A stretch of DNA of 48,103 nt from JAFAGX01 sp035623255 (GTDB lineage: Bacteria; Acidobacteriota; Terriglobia; Terriglobales; Acidobacteriaceae). The first letter of the stretch is position 1. Each line of letters opens with the position of its first letter. Below the pieces are notes generated by a model. It did no database searches. It was not told the DNA's origin and saw nothing but the letters and a program-made list of their open reading frames with translations. Position numbers and translations under genes: made by a program. The stretch spans positions 1-48,103 of the forward strand of contig DASPTU010000107.1 in the NCBI GenBank assembly GCA_035623255.1, read 5' to 3'. Positions 24,044 to 31,570 of this stretch are shown in pieces.

Positions 24044-25105
24044 ATGCCTGAATACTCGATTGGCGTGGATCTTGGCGGCACTAACCTGCGGATTGCAGCA
24101 GTCGATCAGGAAGGGGAACTGCTGGAAAAAATTACCCTTGGCACCCAGGTGGTCCTCGGCCGCGACCAAGTTCTGAATGACATGTGCGATGCCATTCAGC
24201 GCCTGGTTGCCAAGTACCGGGATGTGGGTTCGCCGGTTGGAATCGGTATTGGTGTGCCGGGAATTATCGACATGGAGACTGGCATGGTGCACGAATCACC
24301 AAACCTCCCAGGCTGGACGGATTATCCGGTGCGATCGGAGATCGAACGCCGGTTAGGAACACGAGTAATTCTTGAGAACGATGCGAATTCTGCGGCGCTA
24401 GGTGAGAATTGGTTGGGCGCAGCTCGTGGCGTGCAGGACATGGCGATCCTGACGCTTGGCACCGGCGTCGGCGGTGGGCTGGTGCTGGGGAGGCAGATTT
24501 GGCACGGCATGACCGGGATGGCCGGTGAATTTGGGCATATGACGGTAGAACCTGATGGGCCACGCTGCGGCTGCGGCAATCAAGGTTGCCTTGAAGCTTT
24601 GGCGTCGGCCACTGCAATCGTTCGGATGGCTCGCGAAGCCATCGCGAGCGGGGTCGCACCGGGACTTTCCCGCGCAGCCAGTTCAAATCCGGAGTTCACA
24701 TCGAAGGCGATCTACAATCTGGCGATCCAAGGCGACGAAGGCGCGAAGAGAATTTTTCGCCGAGTCGGGAGGGCCCTGGGGATCGCCCTTTCGAATTTGA
24801 TCAATGGGCTGAATCTTCCGATGTACGTAGTTGGTGGGGGTGTGTCCAGTGCATGGGACGCGTTTGCGCCATCGCTGTTTGAAGAACTTCGAGAGCGTTG
24901 TATGGTCTATGCTGCGACTTCACCCGAGCCTATCAATAAGCACGGCGCTTCAGCGCATGTTGAGCCAACCGGCAGAACGAAAACCATTGTTACCCGAGCG
25001 CTGCTGGGAAGCGATGCCGGTTTGTTTGGGGCTGCGAGGTTGCCGCTGGTGAATGCGAACCATGCTCCTGCTAGCGCTCCTGCGTTCGCTCGATCACCTT
25101 CCTGA
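24044..25105 (+). CDS. ROK-family sugar kinase, probably glucokinase
   Basis: A 353-residue ROK protein: the ATP-binding GVDLGGTNLRIAAVD, GIGVPGIID, ENDANSAALGE with the catalytic Asp, LGTGVGGGLVLG, EFGHMTVEPDG and the zinc motif CGCGNQGCLEALAS. Glucose is the usual substrate of proteins with this set, but N-acyl hexosamine kinases look similar. The C-terminal 25 residues (Ala/Pro rich) extend past the typical end and overlap the convergent hisC by 35 nt. Confidence 0.9.
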   Translation: MPEYSIGVDLGGTNLRIAAVDQEGELLEKITLGTQVVLGRDQVLNDMCDAIQRLVAKYRDVGSPVGIGIGVPGIIDMETGMVHESPNLPGWTDYPVRSEIERRLGTRVILENDANSAALGENWLGAARGVQDMAILTLGTGVGGGLVLGRQIWHGMTGMAGEFGHMTVEPDGPRCGCGNQGCLEALASATAIVRMAREAIASGVAPGLSRAASSNPEFTSKAIYNLAIQGDEGAKRIFRRVGRALGIALSNLINGLNLPMYVVGGGVSSAWDAFAPSLFEELRERCMVYAATSPEPINKHGASAHVEPTGRTKTIVTRALLGSDAGLFGAARLPLVNANHAPASAPAFARSPS

Positions 25106-26198
25106 AGACGTCAAGAAATATCCGATTCTGTTCCGGTGTCCCGATGGTGATGCGGATGGCGGTCGGTGCACCCCATGCTCCCAGCGGACGGATAATCACG
25201 CCCTTGGCTTGCATTCGCTGCGCAAAACCAGCGGCGTCTTCCCGCAGCTCGCAAAACAGGAAGTTGGCCCAGGTGGTAACGGTTGGGTAGCCAAGCTCAG
25301 CCAGGCTTTCAGCTAGAAATTCCGACTGCTCCGCATTGTTCTTTAGCGTCTTCTGGATATGAGCCACGTCTTCGAGGGCGGCAAGAGCGGCAGCCTGGGC
25401 AAGCGAGGAGACTGAGAATGTGGTCCGCAGACGCGCGATATACGACATGAATTCGGCCGGTCCAATCCCATATCCAATGCGAATGCCCGCCAAGCCGTGA
25501 GCTTTGGAAAACGTCCGCAACACCACAAGCTTTTTGCCCTGTTTCACGTAATCGATGGCGTGTGAATAGGTCGCGCCGCGGCTGTCGGCGAAGTACTGCG
25601 CGAAGTCGTGGTAAGCCTCATCCAGAATCACAAGAACGCGCTCAGGAAGCTTCGCGAGAAGATCCTCAATCTCGCCAGCGGTGACAATGGTTCCGGTCGG
25701 ATTGTTTGGGTTGGCTATGTAAACGATACGAGTATTGTGGTCGACGGCAGCAGCAATTGCATTCAGGTCGAAGCCATTGTCGCGCATGGGAACCTGGATC
25801 AGCTTGCCGCCAGCAGCTTCGGTGGCGATTGGGTAAATAATGAACGAGCGCTCGCTGGTTATGGCATTCAGCCCGGGTGACAACAGGGCCCGGGCAATGA
25901 GCTCGAGTAACGCGGTCGAGCCTGCAGCAACGACCAGGTTTTCCGGATTCACCCAGTGACGCCGGGTCAGGTTGTAGGACAGTTCGGTTACATCGTTGTC
26001 CGGATAGAGATTTGATTCGGCGAGTCCAGCTCGGATGGCTTCGAGGGCTTTCGGCGACGGGCCGAATGGGTTCTCGTTCGAAGCCATTTTGATGCAGTCC
26101 ACGCTGCTCTCCAATTGCGCCTGACGTCGAGATTTTCCAGGTGTATATGCGGCCAGATTTCGAACGTGTGCAGGCACCAGCTCGCTGAAGTCGCTCAT
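25071..26198 (-). CDS. hisC: Histidinol-phosphate aminotransferase
   Basis: PLP fold-type I aminotransferase that converts imidazole-acetol phosphate to histidinol phosphate. Signatures are KMASNENPFGPSPKALEAI, LYPDND, VAAGSTALLELIARALL, ANPNNPTGTIV, LDEAYHDF and the PLP-Lys in LRTFSKAHGLAGIRIGYG. The 375 residues fit. Its ATG overlaps the rluB stop (ATGA), so it is the last gene of the S2P-trpS-scpAB-rluB run. No other his genes are near, and some paralogues act on aromatic amino acids. Confidence 0.92.
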   Translation of the reverse strand: MSDFSELVPAHVRNLAAYTPGKSRRQAQLESSVDCIKMASNENPFGPSPKALEAIRAGLAESNLYPDNDVTELSYNLTRRHWVNPENLVVAAGSTALLELIARALLSPGLNAITSERSFIIYPIATEAAGGKLIQVPMRDNGFDLNAIAAAVDHNTRIVYIANPNNPTGTIVTAGEIEDLLAKLPERVLVILDEAYHDFAQYFADSRGATYSHAIDYVKQGKKLVVLRTFSKAHGLAGIRIGYGIGPAEFMSYIARLRTTFSVSSLAQAAALAALEDVAHIQKTLKNNAEQSEFLAESLAELGYPTVTTWANFLFCELREDAAGFAQRMQAKGVIIRPLGAWGAPTAIRITIGTPEQNRIFLDVFRKVIERTQER

Positions 26199-26980
26199 GA
26201 ACGCTGCCGAGTTTTGCTACGTCTTCTCTGTTTCGCTGTACCCGGCGAGAAGCTGGCCGAATCCTTCAGCCGCAAAACTTCCTCAAGGGTGAGTTTGCGG
26301 AATTCCCCCGGATGTACATCTAACTGCAGAGGCCCGTAGCGAACGCGCCTGATTTTCTCGACGTGGTGACCGATTTCCTCGAACATGTGCCGGATCTGGC
26401 GATTTCTCCCTTCAGTGAGGGTGACTTCATACCAGGGATTCTCGGCCTCTCGGATTGCTCGGATTCTCGCGGGCGCAGTTTTTATTCTTTTGCCCCGCTC
26501 ATCCGGGATCGATATTCCTTCCCGCAGGCGAGCTAGCGCTTCTACCGCCGGAGTGCCAGCCACTTTGACCAGGTATGTCTTGGGAACGTGCGATGCCGCC
26601 TGCATGAGGGCATGGGCAAGCCCACCATCGTTCGTGAGCAAAAGCAAACCCTCGCTGGCGTAATCCAATCGGCCCACTGGATAGACCCGGGCGCCGACAC
26701 CGCGAAGCAGATCCATCACGGTCGGACGGTTCTCAGGATCACGCACCGTCGTGACGTAACCCTTCGGCTTGTTCATCAGGAGATAGACGTGGCGCTCAGG
26801 CCCGCGCAGCAGCTTCCCACCGACGCGAATATGATCGCGTTCCGGATCGGCTTTGCTGCCTAGCTCGGTGACGGTTTGCCCATTCACACTGACTAGTCCG
26901 CCAGTAATGAGGTCCTCGGCTTTGCGGCGAGAGGCAATCCCGGCGGCAGCGATGATTTTCTGCAGACGCTCAACAGCCAT
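26195..26980 (-). CDS. rluB: 23S rRNA pseudouridine synthase, RluB/RsuA type
   Basis: An S4 RNA-binding domain (about 4-60, RLQKIIAAAGIASRRKAEDLI) is followed by the RsuA/RluB catalytic domain with the active-site Asp in PVGRLDYASEGLLLLTNDG, and LTEGRNRQIRHMFEEIGHHVEKIRRVRYGPL. RluB modifies U2605 of 23S rRNA in E. coli; the specificity here is inferred. It has a basic tail (KQRRRSKTRQRS). It overlaps hisC by 4 nt, and pairing with scpA/scpB upstream is a widespread arrangement. Confidence 0.94.
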   Translation of the reverse strand: MAVERLQKIIAAAGIASRRKAEDLITGGLVSVNGQTVTELGSKADPERDHIRVGGKLLRGPERHVYLLMNKPKGYVTTVRDPENRPTVMDLLRGVGARVYPVGRLDYASEGLLLLTNDGGLAHALMQAASHVPKTYLVKVAGTPAVEALARLREGISIPDERGKRIKTAPARIRAIREAENPWYEVTLTEGRNRQIRHMFEEIGHHVEKIRRVRYGPLQLDVHPGEFRKLTLEEVLRLKDSASFSPGTAKQRRRSKTRQRS

Positions 26981-27046
26981 GGAAATCAGATCCGAACGTC
27001 ATCCGGAATGGAACAAGAAAATGCATAGCAGAAAAATGGTAGACAA

Positions 27047-27772
27047 TTACGCCGCTGGATCGTTTTCGCCCTGGACATCGCGTGGTACTGTAACCGGGTC
27101 TTCGGTTGGTGCCGAGTTCGTGGGCACGGCGACCGAACCTGACGCCGGGTCGCCGGATTGGCCGGAAGCGGAAGACTTTTCCTCGATCGCCAGCTCGCTC
27201 TGGAAAGACTCGGCCACGAGTTTTTCGAATTCTTCCATGCTCGGCAGTTCGCTCACATCATTCAGACCGAAGCGCAAGAGGAATTCCTTAGTAGTCTTGT
27301 AAAGAATTGGTCGGCCGATGACAGCTTTGCGACCGGCAGTGGTAATGAGCTTACGATCGAGCAAGGTGGCAATCACACCGCCCGCGTCCACGCCACGAAT
27401 CTCACTAATTTCCGGAACTGTCACCGGCTGCTTGTAGGCGATAACTGCAAGAGTTTCGAGCGCAGGTAGCGAGAGCCGGATTGGCGGCTTAAGGCTCCTG
27501 GCGAAATCCCTGACCACATCGTGCTGTTCGGGTTTGGTGGCCATCCGATAACCACCGGCGACCTGACGAATCTCGAGACCGCGGTCGGGGGAATAGTAAT
27601 CGCGTATCAGCTCTTCCAGCGCTCCGCGAACACGCAACTGCACCTCAGTGTTGTTCGCCGCGCCCTCGCTGACCAATGAATCCTTGACGAGCTGAATCAT
27701 GTGGTCGAGCGTGACCGGCGTTTCTGCAGCGTAAATGATAGCTTCGAGTTTGGCTTTGAGACTCATGTCCAT
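27047..27772 (-). CDS. scpB: Segregation and condensation protein B
   Basis: A winged-helix kleisin-interacting subunit of the SMC condensin. AKLEAIIYAAETPVTLDHMIQL, the SLPALETLAVIAYKQPVTVPEISEIRGVD core and GRPILYKTTKEFLLRFGLNDVSELPSMEEF are diagnostic. The last 45 or so residues (SSASGQSGDPASGSV...) are low-complexity. Two ATGs two codons apart could start it (27772 or 27766). It is separated from scpA by a 110-bp gap with a GC-rich hairpin, unusual for this pair, which is often overlapping. Confidence 0.95.
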   Translation of the reverse strand: MDMSLKAKLEAIIYAAETPVTLDHMIQLVKDSLVSEGAANNTEVQLRVRGALEELIRDYYSPDRGLEIRQVAGGYRMATKPEQHDVVRDFARSLKPPIRLSLPALETLAVIAYKQPVTVPEISEIRGVDAGGVIATLLDRKLITTAGRKAVIGRPILYKTTKEFLLRFGLNDVSELPSMEEFEKLVAESFQSELAIEEKSSASGQSGDPASGSVAVPTNSAPTEDPVTVPRDVQGENDPAA

Positions 27773-27807
27773 TCAATGAGGAAGCTCGCGCCGCGCGGTT
27801 ATTGCCG

Positions 27808-27822
27808 TCCCGCCTGGCGGGA
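27808..27822. repeat. GC-rich palindrome in the scpA-scpB gap
   Basis: TCCCGCC-T-GGCGGGA is a perfect palindrome, flanked by CGCGC and GCGCG that could lengthen the stem. The following bases end in GGTCAGGATGACA, like other dispersed repeats here. It resembles a REP-like element and could alter scpA/scpB stoichiometry. Confidence 0.5.
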
Positions 27823-27882
27823 TGGCGCGCGGTCACTTCACCCGGACCCTCTCCGCACAACAGCCACGGTCAGGATGACAAT

Positions 27883-28737
27883 TCATTTCCAATCGTCGCG
27901 CACGGCCGCCTCTTCGGCCATGACCGCTTCGAACCCTATATGCTTACGAACCAAAATTTCCCCGAAGAGGCGGTCCTGGCGCAATTGGATGGCCTGCAAT
28001 CGCACGAGTTCCAGCAGTGCCAGAAACACGCAAACCAGCATCTGCCGCGATTCGATGTTGCGCAAAAGTTGCTTCAGGCGAATTGGGCGGTCCTCAAGGG
28101 CCAGCCTTCGTTTGAGGTAATCGATCATCTGGCCAACGGTGACCCGGTCTTCATCGACCTGGATTATCGGCCGATTACGGGCGCGCTCCAGAACCTGTTG
28201 GAAGGTCTTCACCAGGTCCATGACGTCGGCGGCGATCTCCGGCTCAGCGCCTTCGGCATCGATGAAGTCCTTGATAGCCGGATTCGATCGCACGGCGTCT
28301 TCGATCTGCTGCTTCTGCATGAGCATCTGCGCGGCAGCTTTAAATTTTTCGTGTTCAACCAGACGATTGACCAGCTCCATGCGCGGATCTTCCTGGGCTT
28401 CGGAAGACGCCGCAGGATCGCGAGGCAAAAGCATTTTCGACTTGATGTGAATGAGAACGGCCGCCATGTAAACGAATTCCGCGGCTACATTCACATCCAG
28501 CTCGCGTAACTTCTCTACGTAGACAAGATACTGTGCGGTGATGCGGGCGATCGGGATATCGTAGATATCGATGTCCTGCTTGCGAATCAGATCAAGCAAC
28601 AGGTCAAGCGGCCCTTCGTAAACGCTTCCCACGGAGACGGCAAAGGGGAAATCGCTCTGCTGGGCTGCAGGCGTGGCCGCGTAGGTTTCCGTGAAGCCTC
28701 CCGTGGTCCCGTTTCGTAGTTTTACTTCGCTGCTCAT
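27883..28737 (-). CDS. scpA: Segregation and condensation protein A (kleisin)
   Basis: Bridges the SMC heads in the chromosome-condensing complex. YEGPLDLLLDLIRKQDIDIYDIPIARITAQYL and FVYMAAVLIHIKSKMLLPRD are ScpA hallmarks. The 284 residues are normal. The N-terminal 38 or so residues (TTGGFTETYAATPAAQQS) are a nonconserved lead-in. It lies 14 nt after trpS on the same strand. Confidence 0.95.
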   Translation of the reverse strand: MSSEVKLRNGTTGGFTETYAATPAAQQSDFPFAVSVGSVYEGPLDLLLDLIRKQDIDIYDIPIARITAQYLVYVEKLRELDVNVAAEFVYMAAVLIHIKSKMLLPRDPAASSEAQEDPRMELVNRLVEHEKFKAAAQMLMQKQQIEDAVRSNPAIKDFIDAEGAEPEIAADVMDLVKTFQQVLERARNRPIIQVDEDRVTVGQMIDYLKRRLALEDRPIRLKQLLRNIESRQMLVCVFLALLELVRLQAIQLRQDRLFGEILVRKHIGFEAVMAEEAAVRDDWK

Positions 28738-28751
28738 GCTGTCAGGTTCAG

Positions 28752-29807
28752 TCAGTCAGTCGCTTTGTGGCCCAGGCTTGGCGCCTCATACTGGGGCGAC
28801 ATTCCCATTGCCTCGCGCACTTCCTGCATAGTCGCGTCTGCTACTTTACTTGCCTTGGCCGAGCCAGCTTCCAGAATATCCCAAGCGAGGCGCGGATTGT
28901 CTTCGTATTTCTTGCGACGTTCCTGCATGGGATTCAGGATGCTAACCAGCGCGTTGGCCGCCCAGTTCTTGCATTCGATGCAACCGATGCCTGCCGAACG
29001 GCAGCCCTGGTTCACCTTGGCGATGGTACCGGCATCGCTGAAAATTTTGTGCAAATCACCTACCGGGCAAAGGTCGGGATTACCGCGATCGCTTCGGCGG
29101 ACGCGGGCAGGATCAGTGACCATCGTCTTTAACTTCTGCCGAACGACCGGCTCAGGATCGGTCAGCATGATGGTGTTGTCGTATGACTTCGACATCTTGC
29201 GGCCATCAGTTCCAGGGAGCTTTGCAGCCGGGGTCAGGAGCGGCTGTGGCTCAGGAAAAACCGGCTTGCCATGGCAGCTATAGAACATGTTGAAGCGACG
29301 CGTGATCTCACGTGTGAGTTCCACATGCGGAACCTGGTCTTCTCCGACGGGAACGAACTCGCCCTTGTAAATGAGAATGTCGGCCGCCTGGAGAACGGGG
29401 TAGCCGAGGAACCCATAGGTGCCAAGGTCTTTGTCCTTGATATTCTCGCGCTGCTCTTTGTAGGTGGGCACGCGTTCCAGCCAGCCAAGCGGTGTGATCA
29501 TGGAAAGCAACAGATGCAGCTCGGCGTGCTGCGGCACATGCGACTGGATGAAGAGAGTGGAGCGCTCGGGATCGAGTCCCGCGGCCAGCCAATCGAAGAG
29601 CACCTCGACGGAATTCTCTTTGACCTTTGAAGTATCGGCGTAGTCGGTCGTGAGGGCGTGCCAGTCGACAATCACAAAAAAACATTCGTACTGGTCCTGC
29701 ATGCGTACCCAGTTCTGGAGCGCACCCACATAATTTCCCAGGTGCAATCTGCCGGTGGGGCGCATGCCACTGAGTACGCGCTTGCGAGGCTGAGATCCCA
29801 AGGGCAT
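28752..29807 (-). CDS. trpS: Tryptophanyl-tRNA synthetase
   Basis: Class I aminoacyl-tRNA synthetase that charges tRNA-Trp. The HIGH-type signature is in SGMRPTGRLHLGNYVGALQNW and the KMSKS signature in GRKMSKSYDNTI. The 351 residues are typical. Four cysteines in the C-terminal half (CPVGDLH, then CRSAGIGCIEC) could bind zinc or Fe-S as in the TrpRS II/Thermotoga-like group; this is a suggestion from spacing. Start and S2P stop share one base (TGATG), so translation is probably coupled. Confidence 0.96.
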   Translation of the reverse strand: MPLGSQPRKRVLSGMRPTGRLHLGNYVGALQNWVRMQDQYECFFVIVDWHALTTDYADTSKVKENSVEVLFDWLAAGLDPERSTLFIQSHVPQHAELHLLLSMITPLGWLERVPTYKEQRENIKDKDLGTYGFLGYPVLQAADILIYKGEFVPVGEDQVPHVELTREITRRFNMFYSCHGKPVFPEPQPLLTPAAKLPGTDGRKMSKSYDNTIMLTDPEPVVRQKLKTMVTDPARVRRSDRGNPDLCPVGDLHKIFSDAGTIAKVNQGCRSAGIGCIECKNWAANALVSILNPMQERRKKYEDNPRLAWDILEAGSAKASKVADATMQEVREAMGMSPQYEAPSLGHKATD

Positions 29808-30484
29808 CAGATTCTCATCAGAAGGGAGACGTAAAAGAGCAACACAGGGCGGATAAGTGCCATCAAAAAGTTGCCTCCGAAGAATACCAGTGCCATCAAA
29901 CCAAACATGCCCAACGTGTCATAGATTCGGCGCATATCTTCGGAGAGAAAATGGCGAAGTACGTGGCTCCCATCCAGCGGCGGCACTGGAATCAGGTTAA
30001 AGACAGCAAGCAAGACATTGATCTGCAGGAACGCGAACAGAAGGAGGCTGATTGGAACCAGAGGGGAATTGCCACCAGCGAAGCCGGTTAGTGTCCCTTG
30101 AACAATCAGCCTCCCGTTACTCGAGGTGAGGGCAATAGCTGCCAAGATGATGGTGGCGCCGGTGGCGACTATAAAGTTGCTCACCGGCCCCGCAACCGAA
30201 GTCAAGATATCGTCGAGGACCGGATTCCTAAAATTGCGTGGATCTACCGGTGTTGGCTTGGCCCAGCCAATGACTGGAAAATGTGTGAGCATCGCGATAA
30301 GGGGCAATATCACAGTTCCAAAGAGATCGATGTGCTTAATGGGGTTTAAGGTAATTCGTCCCAGCATCCTTGCAGTCGGATCCCCGCAACGGTTCGCAGT
30401 CCATGCATGGGCAGACTCGTGAATGCTAATCGCGAATAGAAACGCGATTAACTGGAACAGAATCGCAACGTGCTGCAGGGTCAT
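29807..30484 (-). CDS. Site-2 protease family intramembrane metalloprotease (M50B)
   Basis: About 225 residues with several membrane segments. The zinc motif HESAH lies in the first segment (FLFAISIHESAHAW) and the third ligand region in NLIPVPPLDGSHVL, as in the short rhomboid-like S2P group. Such proteases cleave membrane proteins within the bilayer; no substrate is known. The ATG at 30484 is preferred over GTG at 30508. It heads the run to trpS and scpAB, an order seen in many bacteria. Confidence 0.9.
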   Translation of the reverse strand: MTLQHVAILFQLIAFLFAISIHESAHAWTANRCGDPTARMLGRITLNPIKHIDLFGTVILPLIAMLTHFPVIGWAKPTPVDPRNFRNPVLDDILTSVAGPVSNFIVATGATIILAAIALTSSNGRLIVQGTLTGFAGGNSPLVPISLLLFAFLQINVLLAVFNLIPVPPLDGSHVLRHFLSEDMRRIYDTLGMFGLMALVFFGGNFLMALIRPVLLFYVSLLMRI

Positions 30485-30568
30485 GGAGCTTGACTTTGAT
30501 ACTACCACGCGGGCGGCAGAAGGCCGGTCGCGTGTAATTGTGAGGAGGGAAGCCTTAGTTAAGACAGA

Positions 30569-30606
30569 AGCGGCGGAGGGTGCATTACCGGTCGCCTCCC
30601 GCCGCT
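30569..30606 (-). terminator. Terminator-like hairpin after the cupredoxin-like gene
   Basis: AGCGGCGG (30569-30576) pairs with CCGCCGCT (30599-30606), with further pairs inward around a bulge. On the minus strand it is followed by TCTGTCTT. It lies 8 nt past the cupredoxin-like stop. Confidence 0.6.
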
Positions 30607-30613
30607 CTGTTTC

Positions 30614-31348
30614 TTACATCGACTTGAAGACGAAATCAATGTTCTTACTTTCGTTGGCACCTATGGTGATTTGCTGACTTGCAGTGCCCAGTTTTTCGTG
30701 CCAAGCCTGGATGGTGTACGTCCCGGGCGGCAGGTTGTTCAGGGAGAAGCTGCCGTCTTTACCTGTGACCGCAAAGTAGGGATGCTTGAAAACGGCAACA
30801 TACCCACGCATCCAGGGATGGACGTTACATTTCACCGGAATGGCAATCTCAGGCCGCGGGAAGCTTTCCTCAATTTTTGAGCCTGGGATTTCTGCCTTAT
30901 TCCATTCGCGGTTATTTGCCGGCAAGGGATGAATGTTGTGAGTGGTAGGGTCATCGTTTGTGACGTCTACCGGCTGGTTCGCCTGCAAGGCCAGAACATG
31001 AGGCTCGTACATGCAACCCTTTTGTTTCACTTCCATGGGCTGTGTGGGCGGATCAAACGTGCGATCGCCAAGCCCGTCAGAGATGAAGACCACCACATTT
31101 TGCAAGTCGCCTTTGCCGTCGGTGATGACTTCCTGTGTCAGAACAGGCGCGGAGTGCTGCTTGGCGCAGCCGGGGTCGGCGGCCATGTTAATGGGTTTGG
31201 GTTTAGGTACAGCGCCTTCAATTTTCACCGTGCCTCTAACACTGGCACCGCTGGACATCGATGTACTGCCGGCATTGACTGGTTGAAGGTTTGCCAGCAA
31301 AAGAGTGAACGTCAACGCTGGAAGGAAAATAAGGACTCTGGTTTTCAT
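30614..31348 (-). CDS. Secreted cupredoxin-like protein with carboxypeptidase-regulatory-like domain
   Basis: A 244-residue protein with a signal peptide ending near PVNAG. The middle (about 105-185) is plastocyanin-like: VTNDDPTTHNIHP supplies His137 (or H140), and PVKCNVHPWM supplies Cys174, His177 and Met180, the C-x2-H-x2-M layout of a type 1 copper site. The C-terminal part (about 188-243) is a carboxypeptidase-regulatory-like beta fold (GKDGSFSLNNLPPGTYTIQAWHEKLG). Likely a periplasmic electron carrier or copper-binding protein; the partner is unknown. Similar proteins are annotated as methylamine-utilization-like, which says little about function. Confidence 0.82.
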   Translation of the reverse strand: MKTRVLIFLPALTFTLLLANLQPVNAGSTSMSSGASVRGTVKIEGAVPKPKPINMAADPGCAKQHSAPVLTQEVITDGKGDLQNVVVFISDGLGDRTFDPPTQPMEVKQKGCMYEPHVLALQANQPVDVTNDDPTTHNIHPLPANNREWNKAEIPGSKIEESFPRPEIAIPVKCNVHPWMRGYVAVFKHPYFAVTGKDGSFSLNNLPPGTYTIQAWHEKLGTASQQITIGANESKNIDFVFKSM

Positions 31349-31534
31349 GGGGGTTGCGCCTCGAGTGAGCGCTTTCTACTCCTGTGTGGAATTCCGGATT
31401 TTCACGCCGGATATTTCCAACCTAGAGAAGGCGCAGAGGCGCGTTGTCACGTTGAAGTAATGGAGGGGTCACTTCACAGTCATTTTTCTGTCAAGGGGTG
31501 GTAAATCCAGAAGCGAGAGACGACCTGAAGAAGA

Positions 31535-31558
31535 CGGCCGGGCTTGGTGGCCCGGCCG
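31535..31558 (-). terminator. Terminator hairpin after the M13 peptidase gene
   Basis: CGGCCGGGC (31535-31543) and GCCCGGCCG (31550-31558) form a 9-bp perfect stem around a 6-nt loop. On the minus strand it is followed by TCTTCTTC. It starts 12 nt past the M13 stop codon. Confidence 0.75.
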
Positions 31559-31570
31559 ATTCACGAGCGG

